Notes under the pieces: model-generated | The model's database searches: none | What the model was told of the DNA's origin: nothing | The model's input: only the letters and a program-made list of their open reading frames with translations | From: Flavobacterium sp. | Lineage (GTDB): Bacteria > Bacteroidota > Bacteroidia > Flavobacteriales > Flavobacteriaceae | Direction: 5' to 3' | NCBI GenBank assembly: GCA_008501705.1 | Contig: QQUG01000186.1 | Location: 1 to 42,764 of the forward strand | DNA length: 42,764 nt | Shown here: in pieces, positions 23,335 through 32,037 of the stretch | Numbering within the stretch: position 1 is the first letter of the stretch | Layout: each line of letters opens with the position of its first letter | Program-made: the position numbers and the translations under genes

Positions 23335-24534
23335 TTACAGCTGTAGCATAGTAGCAATATTGGAGCCGGATAAAGCCGAATTCATATACACTATTCCTGA
23401 AGCTGTATAGCCCATTTCTGTTTTACCCCCAGTCTTGAAATCGACCGCATTGAAATACTCCTGAAAGCTCCAGTTTTCGGCAGATGAAACCATCTTCTCG
23501 AATTCCGAACAAATTTGGTTAACCTCTTCCTCTAAACCTATTTTACTTAGTCCCAGGCAGTATAATCCCATCCAAACAGGCCAGATCCCTCCATTGTGAA
23601 AATAGCCTGGGTGATTTTTGAAATCAAACGAATAATTTCCTGCCAGTAAGTTCCAATCCGGACTCTCCCTAGTGATCATCGGCCAGAATGCCGGTATGGC
23701 AAGCCTTCCCAGATCACTGTTTAGTTGCGATAAAAAGGCCCTTGTTGTATTTTTCTTATTCGCATCCGGTTCGAAAATTAAATGCGCCAGGGCGTTACCG
23801 GCCGCATCAAATCTGAGGTCATAATTACCGGGTAAAATGAAAGCAGCATAATGCATTATTTTATCTTCCAGTGCATGGTTGAAGGCGGTAGTTTGATAAA
23901 TAGTACGAGTATCGGTAGCTGAAGTGGGCCAGAAGTTTGAGCAGGTCTTTTCAACCAATTCATCATAACCGTCCAAAAGTTCTCCGGTAATCTTAGTCCA
24001 AAGTTTTTCTCCCCAAAGGCGTAGGCAATTGTCATATAATGTATAGCCGTGAACCGGATATTCATCGGCCCAGTTTCCACTTATAGGGGTATAGGTCCAG
24101 CCTCTGTCGTTAAACTCTACTGTATTCAGAAATATCCTGCATTTTTGTACGGCCGACTTTAGGTTATTCCAGGTTTCATCGTCTTCAGAAGTGAGGAAGT
24201 AGAGGCAACTTCCTATGATAAACCATGTATTGGCATCTATTCTTCCGGCCAGGCTTCCGAAGGAAATATCTTTAGAATCCCCGGGAAGAATATTAGATGG
24301 GATCATGCCCAGTTCATGCTGACCCTTGGAAAGGGTGAGCAATGAATTCTTCAACCCATCCATGATCAACGGGTCCTTTAAAAGTATGCCTGCCAACCCA
24401 CATACTATACTGTCGCGAGCCCAGATCCTTTTGTAGTTATCTGCTTCAATTGTACTAGCTAGTATCCCATCGTTGGTACAGAGCCGGTGGAGGAGGTCGA
24501 CCGCATCGTTATGTATGGCTGAAATATTTTTCAT
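23335..24534 (-). CDS. Six-hairpin glycosidase, amylo-1,6-glucosidase/neutral-invertase-like
   Basis: A 399-residue cytosolic protein with no signal peptide. An (alpha/alpha)6 barrel is suggested by repeated helix hairpins and by YKRIWARDSIVCGLAG (34-49), which has the Asp (residue 41) used in this clan, similar to the WxRD motif of GDE-type debranching and GH100 neutral invertases. Further hits are LAGRIDANTWFIIG, GRLAIPAFWPM and YFHNGGIWPVWMGLYCLG, with a Glu near KTEMGYTASG as possible second acid. I cannot fix the family or linkage. It follows GH97 without a gap, so it is the last gene of the first long unit and should cleave an imported oligosaccharide or disaccharide. Confidence 0.72.
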   Translation of the reverse strand: MKNISAIHNDAVDLLHRLCTNDGILASTIEADNYKRIWARDSIVCGLAGILLKDPLIMDGLKNSLLTLSKGQHELGMIPSNILPGDSKDISFGSLAGRIDANTWFIIGSCLYFLTSEDDETWNNLKSAVQKCRIFLNTVEFNDRGWTYTPISGNWADEYPVHGYTLYDNCLRLWGEKLWTKITGELLDGYDELVEKTCSNFWPTSATDTRTIYQTTAFNHALEDKIMHYAAFILPGNYDLRFDAAGNALAHLIFEPDANKKNTTRAFLSQLNSDLGRLAIPAFWPMITRESPDWNLLAGNYSFDFKNHPGYFHNGGIWPVWMGLYCLGLSKIGLEEEVNQICSEFEKMVSSAENWSFQEYFNAVDFKTGGKTEMGYTASGIVYMNSALSGSNIATMLQL

Positions 24535-26670
24535 CTATTTCTTGATCAGGCTTATAGCAAAACCGCCACCCGGCGCAAGATCGATTTCCAGTTTTTCTCC
24601 TTTTCTGAAATCCATTTCCTCGATCGTATAGGCTTCGGGATTGGTTTTGTAATGTGCATCTGCTGCATCCTTATATAGGGTAGCTGTATAGACGGTGTTG
24701 TCGTCCAGAAAATCGAAATTCACACTTAATTTTCTACTGTTTTCATCGGTAACTCCACCTACAAACCAATTTTCACTGCCTTTTTCTTTTCGCGCTATCA
24801 CTACAAAATCAGCAATTTCCCCATCGAGTACCTTAGAGGTTTCCCAATCCACACCAACATCGCTAATGAACTTGAAAGCAGGATGAATTTTACCATCGAT
24901 CATATAATGTTCGGGTAGGTCGCATGCCATTTGAATGGGGCTGTAAATTACTACATATAGAGCCAATTGATGTGCGAGGGTGGTATTTACCTGGTTGCTC
25001 TTTTTATATTCATCAAATTTAATATTAAACACCCCGGGGGTAAAATCTATTGGGCCGGCGAGCATGCGGGTAAATGCGACGGTGGCAATATGATCGGGTG
25101 GGTTTCCGCCATCTGTTGCCCAGGCGTTGAATTCCTGTCCTCTCAAACCTTCCCTGGAAATTGCATTGGGGTATGTTCTTCGTTTTCCTGTGTCTTTTAT
25201 GGGTTCGTGTGCATTGATGGCGATCTTTTTCGCGGCCGCATCTTCCAATACTTTTTGATAGTGGTTCACCATCCACTGTCCGTGATGATATTCTCCTTTC
25301 GGAATGATCTTCCCTACATAGCCTGTCTTCACCGAATTCATTCCGTTCTCCTTCATGAAATTATAGGCAACCTCCATTTGCTTTTCGTAAGTACGCGGGG
25401 CTGCGGAGGTTTCGTGGTGCATGATCACTTCCACACCATTTTCTTTTGCATAGGCCATTACTTCGGCAAAATTATAATCGGGGTACGGGGTCATAAAATC
25501 GAACACGCCCTCTCTGTCTTCGGTATTGATCCATTGATCCCAACCGGTGTTCCAGCCTTCAACCAGAAGTCCTTTGATACCGTTGGCAGCAGCAAAATCG
25601 ATATATTTTTTTGCATTTTCGGTGGTAGCGCCATGCCGGCTCGAACCGCGCTTTCCTTCCACATATGTATTCATATCCTGAGTTCCTTCGAGGTCCCAAG
25701 TTGATTTTCCTATGTGCATTTCCCACCAGATCCCCACATATTTCATTGGAGTAAAATAGCTCACATCTCCAATGGTATTTGGATCGTTGAGATTTAATAA
25801 AAGATTAGATTCGATTAGATCACCGGCCCGTTCAGCGATCTGTATGGTCCGCCAGGGGGTATTAAAAGGAAGGCTAACTTTAGCCTTACCACCTAATCTT
25901 TCCGAACCAACCAATTCGCTTTGCATCTTTAATTTGTCCGGATCCACTTTCAAGGTCATTCCGGCATAATTGGTAAGATCTGCTTCGTGGAAACTCAAAT
26001 AAAGTCCCGTACTGCTTTTCATGGATACGGGGGTATTCACCGCGTTTTCGGGAATATATGAGGCATTGAGGTTTGGGTGATCTCTTTTGGCGATGGCATC
26101 AATTTCAGAGAAGGAAGTTTCGTTATACAAATGTTCGTATATATCCCAGTCGCCCGGTATCCACCAGACTTTATGGTCTCCGGTAAGATTAAATTCGGTG
26201 TTTTCGTCTGTGATCAGTACCTCAGAAACGCTTTCCATTTTGGGAATATCATACCGAAATCCTAAACCATCGTTGTAAACCCTGAAACAGATATTGAGTT
26301 TACGCCCGGACTCACCTTTCTCTTTGAGATTAAATGTGAGTTCATTGTATTGGTCTTCTACAATAGTTTGTTCACCCCATGGCATTTCCCAGCTCGTATC
26401 TATAGTTCGCATACTGGAAGAGAGTAGTTCGAAGCCGTCTTTTAGGGAGGGAATATCTTTAAAATCGAAACTCATATACGAAGTGTCGATTACCATTTCA
26501 TTTTTATGACTCACCATATATGCCGGTTGTCCGTTGGTGGATATCATGAAATTAACTTCGATATCTCCATTAGGAGAAGTAACAGAGGTAGTGCTAGATT
26601 CTGATGAGCAGCTAAGGAAAATAACCGCCATTGCGGTCAAACTTAAGAATGACGTACATATTCTTTTCAT
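24535..26670 (-). CDS. GH97 alpha-glucosidase lipoprotein, SusB-like
   Basis: A 711-residue GH97 enzyme with a lipoprotein signal (VIFLSC, Cys21). The N-terminal beta-sandwich starts with SPNGDIEVNF. The TIM barrel holds GLLVEGWNTGWDQW, EVIMHHETSAAPRTY, KIAINAHEPIKDTG, REGLRGQEFNAWATDGGNPP and TRMLAGPIDFTPG. The glutamates in HHE, NAHE and RGQEFN are the ones expected of inverting, calcium-dependent SusB-type alpha-glucosidases, as opposed to retaining alpha-galactosidases of the family. It would release glucose from alpha-glucosides outside the cytoplasm. It lies ten bases after the GyrI-like gene and abuts the six-hairpin gene. Confidence 0.93.
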   Translation of the reverse strand: MKRICTSFLSLTAMAVIFLSCSSESSTTSVTSPNGDIEVNFMISTNGQPAYMVSHKNEMVIDTSYMSFDFKDIPSLKDGFELLSSSMRTIDTSWEMPWGEQTIVEDQYNELTFNLKEKGESGRKLNICFRVYNDGLGFRYDIPKMESVSEVLITDENTEFNLTGDHKVWWIPGDWDIYEHLYNETSFSEIDAIAKRDHPNLNASYIPENAVNTPVSMKSSTGLYLSFHEADLTNYAGMTLKVDPDKLKMQSELVGSERLGGKAKVSLPFNTPWRTIQIAERAGDLIESNLLLNLNDPNTIGDVSYFTPMKYVGIWWEMHIGKSTWDLEGTQDMNTYVEGKRGSSRHGATTENAKKYIDFAAANGIKGLLVEGWNTGWDQWINTEDREGVFDFMTPYPDYNFAEVMAYAKENGVEVIMHHETSAAPRTYEKQMEVAYNFMKENGMNSVKTGYVGKIIPKGEYHHGQWMVNHYQKVLEDAAAKKIAINAHEPIKDTGKRRTYPNAISREGLRGQEFNAWATDGGNPPDHIATVAFTRMLAGPIDFTPGVFNIKFDEYKKSNQVNTTLAHQLALYVVIYSPIQMACDLPEHYMIDGKIHPAFKFISDVGVDWETSKVLDGEIADFVVIARKEKGSENWFVGGVTDENSRKLSVNFDFLDDNTVYTATLYKDAADAHYKTNPEAYTIEEMDFRKGEKLEIDLAPGGGFAISLIKK

Positions 26671-26680
26671 AACAAAAGGA

Positions 26681-27583
26681 TTAATCGTTTAAAGGTAATA
26701 AAACCTGTGCTTTCCAAGTTAGTGGATCACCTCCGGCATGTGGGTCGTTCTGGTAGATCTCCAGAGGAAGCGGTTTTACATCAAGACCGTTTTCAGCAGC
26801 ATGATCCAGGAGGTAATACCAGGCTACTTCCGAATCGCGATAATTACCATTGAATTCGGCCTTGATCCCATCTAAGGTTTCGGTTGTTTTAAGGAGAACT
26901 GTTGGATGAGGTGGTATAGAATCCAATTGCTTTACAGGGAAACAAAAATCAAAACTTATCATTTCCTCTTCTTCATCCCAATCGGTAACCTGGAGAAAGG
27001 GGTCGCCATTCAATTCGATCTCATTTCCTTTAATGTATTCCATGATCAGCGCTATACCACGCAACATGGCAGGTGCTTTATCGTTTATAGAGGATCGAAG
27101 GGGTAGGTAGGCACAATATTTTCGCTGAATTGTGGTATCGGTTATACTATGAACCTTGTAAGTTTCGGCTATTAATTTTTGTGCGTCGGCCACATCCTTT
27201 ACGTTTTTAATACTTCGTTGAACAAAATCGTTGGCCCCGAAGGGTACGCTTAACAGCTGAACGAATTTGTTCTGAGCATCACTAATATAGGCGGTTATTT
27301 TGGTGCTGCCATCCGAATTTCTTTTCAACTTCCAATTGTAAAGGAAGGTGGAATCGCCATAATTTACACGTTGTACTATTTCCGAATATTCTTGTTTTCG
27401 GATCACTGAGATCTCCTCGTTATCGCGCTTGTACGAATCCCAATCCAGGATATGTTTGTACATCACTGCCCGAGGTTCCTTGGTATTAAACGAAACCTGA
27501 TATTGATATTCTTTCAGAAGAAAATACCAAATTACTACACATAAAATACCAAGTACGAGGAACCACTTCAGCCAGCGATTCAT
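26681..27583 (-). CDS. Membrane-anchored GyrI-like (effector-binding) domain protein
   Basis: A 300-residue protein with one N-terminal membrane helix (about 5-23, WFLVLGILCVVIWYFLL). The middle, to about residue 140, has a polyketide-cyclase-like strand pattern. From about 150 on it is a GyrI/AraC effector-binding domain: RSSINDKAPAMLRGIALIMEYI, NGDPFLQVTDWDEEEEMISFDF and the late EVAWYYLLDHAAENG, LEIYQND. GyrI-like domains bind small amphipathic or cationic ligands. Here the domain has no DNA-binding part and faces away from the cytosol. It lies between the haloperoxidase-like gene (one base gap) and the GH97 gene (ten-base gap), so it belongs to the same transcript. Confidence 0.8.
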   Translation of the reverse strand: MNRWLKWFLVLGILCVVIWYFLLKEYQYQVSFNTKEPRAVMYKHILDWDSYKRDNEEISVIRKQEYSEIVQRVNYGDSTFLYNWKLKRNSDGSTKITAYISDAQNKFVQLLSVPFGANDFVQRSIKNVKDVADAQKLIAETYKVHSITDTTIQRKYCAYLPLRSSINDKAPAMLRGIALIMEYIKGNEIELNGDPFLQVTDWDEEEEMISFDFCFPVKQLDSIPPHPTVLLKTTETLDGIKAEFNGNYRDSEVAWYYLLDHAAENGLDVKPLPLEIYQNDPHAGGDPLTWKAQVLLPLND

Positions 27584-27584
27584 A

Positions 27585-28955
27585 CTATTGTTTCATTTGA
27601 AGGTTGTCGATCACCCATTTTCCAACTAGTCGGCCCTGGGTTAATCCTTCATCAATTGCAGCACGGTAATGAATTCCACCATATAACCGGCTTACCGCAG
27701 CTTCTTCCGCAGCCTTATTAAAGGAATCGAAACCACGAACCGGGAGTCCGAAGGGTAATTCGGTATCGTCCATAAAGCTAAAATTATCTCCGAAGACATC
27801 GGTTAATACCGTTGAGGCCGCCCCCGAAACTACCGAATGTCCGCTTACATATTCGGGAAATGGAGGCGTTTGCAGTATAGGTTTCCAATTTTCGTCTATA
27901 TGTTGATTGATAAGTGTTTCGGGTCTTATTAGATTGGATCTGTATTTTTCATCCCAGCAGCTTATAAAGGCATCGAACATGGCAATAGAACTCTTTGTAT
28001 AGGCGTAAACGGTCTCGTTGAAATTGGCTTCTGTATCCTTACAGGCTATTTCTGTAATACCCATCCAGTGTGCTCCAGGCGTAATTTTTTTCGTAGCGAA
28101 CATCAGGTGACCGCGAGTAACAGATACATACGGGTTGCAGTCCCAAAACTGGGCGATCTCAACCTCTTCAGACTCATCTCCTTTTTTGGTGATATCTTCG
28201 CTCACATCGTAAACTTCCTTCAACTCTTTAAAGAAGTCGCTGTTCTTTTCCAGGGAGAATGCCGGAGGTGGCTCTGGTTTAAACTGGGAAGCAGAGTCCA
28301 GCACCAGTGTCCTGATCTTGTCCCAGTGAGGCTCGATACCATCCATATAGGCAGGCGGTGTGGGTTGCCATCTTGCGGGATCATCGATGTCTACGGTAAA
28401 TTTAGACATGGTTCGAGTTTGTTTGTAGTTATCTTTTCCTATCCACTCCTTCATGTGCTCTACAACTTCCATGGCGTAATTCATGGAGGCATCGAACTGA
28501 GGTTTGTTTTTCTCACTCCAAATATCATATAAACTATCGCTGAAAGCAGTCATCTTTTCTTCCGAAAACACCAGGCTCTTACTCAGATCCATATGTGCAA
28601 TAATAGCCGCCAATGAGTAGTTTACCAGCGAATCTTTTGCGGTGGGAATCTCGGTTAGGTCATTAACCTGTCCCGCGAGGCTTTTATATGTAGGATCGTT
28701 TTGTGCGATGATCTCGTAAGCTGCAATATTAGGATAGGCATATATCCTGCTCGCCTGTGGTGGTGAAAAGATATCGTGGATCATGATCTCGGTTACCCGG
28801 TCGACCGCATTCTGAAAGTCCTTCGCAGTGACCTCAACATTCTCAAGACCCGCAGGGCCATCCATGGTTCGGTCCTCTTTACAAGAATTCAGTAAAAACA
28901 ACATCACGAGGATGGAGAATACTCGAATAGGAATTATTTTATCGTTTAATTTCAT
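27585..28955 (-). CDS. Vanadium-haloperoxidase/PAP2-like lipoprotein
   Basis: About 456 residues with a lipoprotein signal (VMLFLLNSC, Cys25) followed by KED, similar to surface-export signals. The core motifs of the vanadium haloperoxidase and acid phosphatase superfamily are complete: KYRSNLIRP (K337...R344-P345, the Kx6RP form), VSGHS (371-374), and SRLYGGIHYR (S422-R423...H429, the SRx5H form). His429 would bind vanadate or be phosphorylated. It could oxidise halide with peroxide or hydrolyse a phosphate ester; sequence alone does not separate these. The ATG at 28955 overlaps the third ASPIC gene by 17 bases; a longer frame starts at 28973. Confidence 0.85.
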   Translation of the reverse strand: MKLNDKIIPIRVFSILVMLFLLNSCKEDRTMDGPAGLENVEVTAKDFQNAVDRVTEIMIHDIFSPPQASRIYAYPNIAAYEIIAQNDPTYKSLAGQVNDLTEIPTAKDSLVNYSLAAIIAHMDLSKSLVFSEEKMTAFSDSLYDIWSEKNKPQFDASMNYAMEVVEHMKEWIGKDNYKQTRTMSKFTVDIDDPARWQPTPPAYMDGIEPHWDKIRTLVLDSASQFKPEPPPAFSLEKNSDFFKELKEVYDVSEDITKKGDESEEVEIAQFWDCNPYVSVTRGHLMFATKKITPGAHWMGITEIACKDTEANFNETVYAYTKSSIAMFDAFISCWDEKYRSNLIRPETLINQHIDENWKPILQTPPFPEYVSGHSVVSGAASTVLTDVFGDNFSFMDDTELPFGLPVRGFDSFNKAAEEAAVSRLYGGIHYRAAIDEGLTQGRLVGKWVIDNLQMKQ

Positions 28956-31900
28956 AGATAACAGCATTATCATTATTGTTTAACACCAGTAAATAATTTT
29001 GGTTGTTATGTTGTATCACTTTCAAGTGTCTTACAGACCGCATGGACATGTCTAGTCCGATGGTATTTGAGAGTGAAATATTTTGCTCCGATTGTATTAA
29101 CGCACCGGGGAAACCATCGTATCGTCCGTGAAACGGAATCACGCCAAAATAGTTGCCTCCTGCCAGCACACTTTCACGGCCGTTTCCATCAAAATCGAAA
29201 ATTTCGAAGGCAGTGATGGGTGCTGTTTGTAACATTTCCGGAAACGCAGTAAAAGTAAAGCTATTGTTGTTATTTCGCAAGAATCCCGAGGCTAGAGTAC
29301 CTACTTCAAACCTTTTGGCTTTAGATAACACTTCATCCCCAAATATCTCCTTCATGGACTTACCCGCAAACGACTTGAAAGTGGTAAATTTTTTCCGAAG
29401 GAAATTCATTTGAGAGGACAATTCATTTAAACCCATTAAAGGATAATAGTCTCCATTTTTATAGGTGGCAACAACGGTTTCTGTGGTTCCATTGTCGTCA
29501 AAATCATCATAATACATGATCATAGGAAATTCTTCCGAGCCAGTAAACTTGGAGTTCAGCCCCCAATTACCCAGCAGATAATCTGTATCGCCATCCTCAT
29601 CAATATCGAAAGGAATAATAGTTTGCCACAAACCCTGGGGTAGTCCTTCAAGTAGCTCAACTTCCTCGAGTTTATTTCCCTGGTTCTTAAAAAACCTGGG
29701 CGTCATCCATTCCCCAACTACGATGAGATCGGTTTGTCCGTCTTTGTCGAAATCGTCCCAGACCGCATCTGTTACCATTCCCAATTCGCCAAGTGACTGT
29801 TCTTGTCCGTTAGGAAATATCACTTTGGATGGAGGGATGTTCCCAAAATCATATCTTGTTGCATAACCTCCCTCAAATTTTAATTCTTCGCCCCCGGATG
29901 TAAATCCGTTGATATAGCGCATGGTGTTATTTCCAGAATTCTCTGGAACAGGCCGGACTGCAACACTATCCGGCAGAATTGTTTTAATGAAGCCGGCTTC
30001 CTCATGCAGGAACCCTGTGGTGTTACTTCGGGACGAACCACGAATCACAATATCAGTTAATGAGTCCTTATTAATATCGATCATTTCCAGATTCGGCCCT
30101 CTGTCTGAAACCTGGTACGGAATTAGTTTCTGGTAATCGAAATCGGTTTGTCTTCCTCCATTATGTTTATAATCAATACCTAGATTTCCCTCCACTGCTA
30201 CAAACCATGGATCATTTTTAGGGCTTATATATTGATAAGCCGCGGTATTTGAAGGTGAAATTGTTAGAGTTTTATTGGTTTCTATTGCTGAAATAAGCTG
30301 AGAGGTTTTATCGGGCCAAATGATCTTTAAAGAGTCGATGGTAGTTTCATTCCCAAATCCGAAATGGATCACCGGCTCGCTGGAAGCCTGCCATCCCTTA
30401 CACGGGAATAGCTCTTTGTACTGAACAACCCCTTTGTTCCAGGCTTCTACCTTGGTGCCAATTCCGAATGGATTTTTACCTGTATACTTAAACCTGATCT
30501 TTAGGAAGTTTGCTTTATCGTTGGTGTTGTTTATATAAATACCCGCAGCTTCATTAATGTTACTGGTAACGATATCCAGATCGCCATCTCCATCAAGATC
30601 ACCAATGGCGGTAGCACCCGAAACGGTTGGTTTTCGTGGGATCCATTCTTCACTCATATCGGTGAAACCAAGGGCCGAATCTCCTTTAAAGATGTAGTTA
30701 GGGACCGCTCCCGACGGCATCATATCTAATGCTTTCTGGTCCATGAGTTTTGTTTCATTCATGCTCTTTTTAATCGCTTCACTGGACACAAAACGTATAA
30801 AATCCAAATCGTTGGGACGTTTTGGGATTCCGTTTGAAATAAAAAGATCATCTTCTCCGTCTTGATCGTAATCCCCAAACAGGGCGCTCCAGCTCCAATC
30901 TGTTGCCGCTATTCCACTTAAAAGAGCCGTTTCTGTAAATGGGCCGGCACCTTGGTTTATATAAAGCATATTTCGGGTATACTGGTAGTGATAACCATAT
31001 TGTTTGGTTCGCATCTCAAGGGTTTGGTAGGTGTCATCACCCTCGGAGGTCTTTAAGACCTTTTCATCTTCGGGAGACATATCCAGGGAAATAAGATCCG
31101 GCCGCCCATCGTGATTAATATCTGCCACGTCATTTCCCATCGAAAATCGGGAGGTGTGCCCAAAATAAGTTCGCAAGCTTTCGGTAAAGGTGCCGTTGCC
31201 ATTATTGAGATAGAAATAATCGTCTTCGTGAAAATCGTTGCCTACATAAATATCCGGATATCCATCCTTGTTGAAGTCGGCAATAGCTACTCCTAGGCCG
31301 TAGGCGTTAATACCTCCATAGATACCCGCCTCTTCGCTAACATCGGTAAAGGTGTTGCCGTCGTTTCGCATGAGCCGATCACCGGTCATTTCATTTCGAG
31401 TGTGACGAAGTTGTACCCTTCCGAAGGATTCTTCCGTATGAACCGCATGGTTTAACAGGTACACGTCCAGATCGCCATCCAGGTCGTAATCGAAGAAGGA
31501 GGCAGTGGTTCCGTAGGTAGCCAGGTCGAGGCCGTAATCGGCAGCGCTTTCGGTGAAGGTATTATCTCCGTTATTGATGAACAGTTCATTTCGGCCTTTA
31601 AAGCCGTTTATACCTACAACGGCGGTCACATAGATATCCAGCCATCCGTCGCCGTTCACGTCGGCCATAACGGCCCCGGTATTCCAGGTGCTATTTCCTT
31701 CAACACGGGCAGAACTGGTAATGTCCTCAAATTTCAGATCTCCTTTGTTGAGGTAAAGTTTGTTTTTTTTCTGATTGGCAGAAAAGTAAAGATCGGGTAG
31801 TCCGTCGTTGTTGATATCACCCATAGCCAGGCCGCCGCCATTATAAAAATAGAGGTAATCGAGTATATTCAGAGAGTCGTTTTCGGTTATTGTATTCTGA

Positions 31901-32037
31901 AATTCAACTCCCGATCGGGCCGAAGGGAGAAGCATAAAAAGCTGCTGGTCCTCACTACAGCTCCAAAGGAGGGTAAGGAGAAATAATGTGAGGAGATATT
32001 TATTGACCGATCGCAAAAACTCTGGGTTTTTCATCAT
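28939..32037 (-). CDS. FG-GAP/VCBS-ASPIC (UnbV) lipoprotein, third paralog
   Basis: A 1032-residue CRTAC1-like lipoprotein; the signal peptide ends in TLLWSC followed by SED. I count about 12 FG-GAP/VCBS repeats of the form DxDxDGxxDxxxxN (DINNDGLPDLYF, DLDGDGDLDIV and others), predicting calcium-binding propeller blades. A UnbV/ASPIC domain near residues 510-590 (FGIGTKVEAW, then HFGFGN, IDSLKIIWPD) splits two propeller halves. The second half seems to lack two repeat units that its longer paralogs have. Propellers of this kind bind ligands at cell surfaces; no enzyme activity is known. The start overlaps the end of the second paralog by 38 bases, and no later ATG keeps the signal peptide. 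Confidence 0.9.
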   Translation of the reverse strand: MMKNPEFLRSVNKYLLTLFLLTLLWSCSEDQQLFMLLPSARSGVEFQNTITENDSLNILDYLYFYNGGGLAMGDINNDGLPDLYFSANQKKNKLYLNKGDLKFEDITSSARVEGNSTWNTGAVMADVNGDGWLDIYVTAVVGINGFKGRNELFINNGDNTFTESAADYGLDLATYGTTASFFDYDLDGDLDVYLLNHAVHTEESFGRVQLRHTRNEMTGDRLMRNDGNTFTDVSEEAGIYGGINAYGLGVAIADFNKDGYPDIYVGNDFHEDDYFYLNNGNGTFTESLRTYFGHTSRFSMGNDVADINHDGRPDLISLDMSPEDEKVLKTSEGDDTYQTLEMRTKQYGYHYQYTRNMLYINQGAGPFTETALLSGIAATDWSWSALFGDYDQDGEDDLFISNGIPKRPNDLDFIRFVSSEAIKKSMNETKLMDQKALDMMPSGAVPNYIFKGDSALGFTDMSEEWIPRKPTVSGATAIGDLDGDGDLDIVTSNINEAAGIYINNTNDKANFLKIRFKYTGKNPFGIGTKVEAWNKGVVQYKELFPCKGWQASSEPVIHFGFGNETTIDSLKIIWPDKTSQLISAIETNKTLTISPSNTAAYQYISPKNDPWFVAVEGNLGIDYKHNGGRQTDFDYQKLIPYQVSDRGPNLEMIDINKDSLTDIVIRGSSRSNTTGFLHEEAGFIKTILPDSVAVRPVPENSGNNTMRYINGFTSGGEELKFEGGYATRYDFGNIPPSKVIFPNGQEQSLGELGMVTDAVWDDFDKDGQTDLIVVGEWMTPRFFKNQGNKLEEVELLEGLPQGLWQTIIPFDIDEDGDTDYLLGNWGLNSKFTGSEEFPMIMYYDDFDDNGTTETVVATYKNGDYYPLMGLNELSSQMNFLRKKFTTFKSFAGKSMKEIFGDEVLSKAKRFEVGTLASGFLRNNNNSFTFTAFPEMLQTAPITAFEIFDFDGNGRESVLAGGNYFGVIPFHGRYDGFPGALIQSEQNISLSNTIGLDMSMRSVRHLKVIQHNNQNYLLVLNNNDNAVIYEIKR

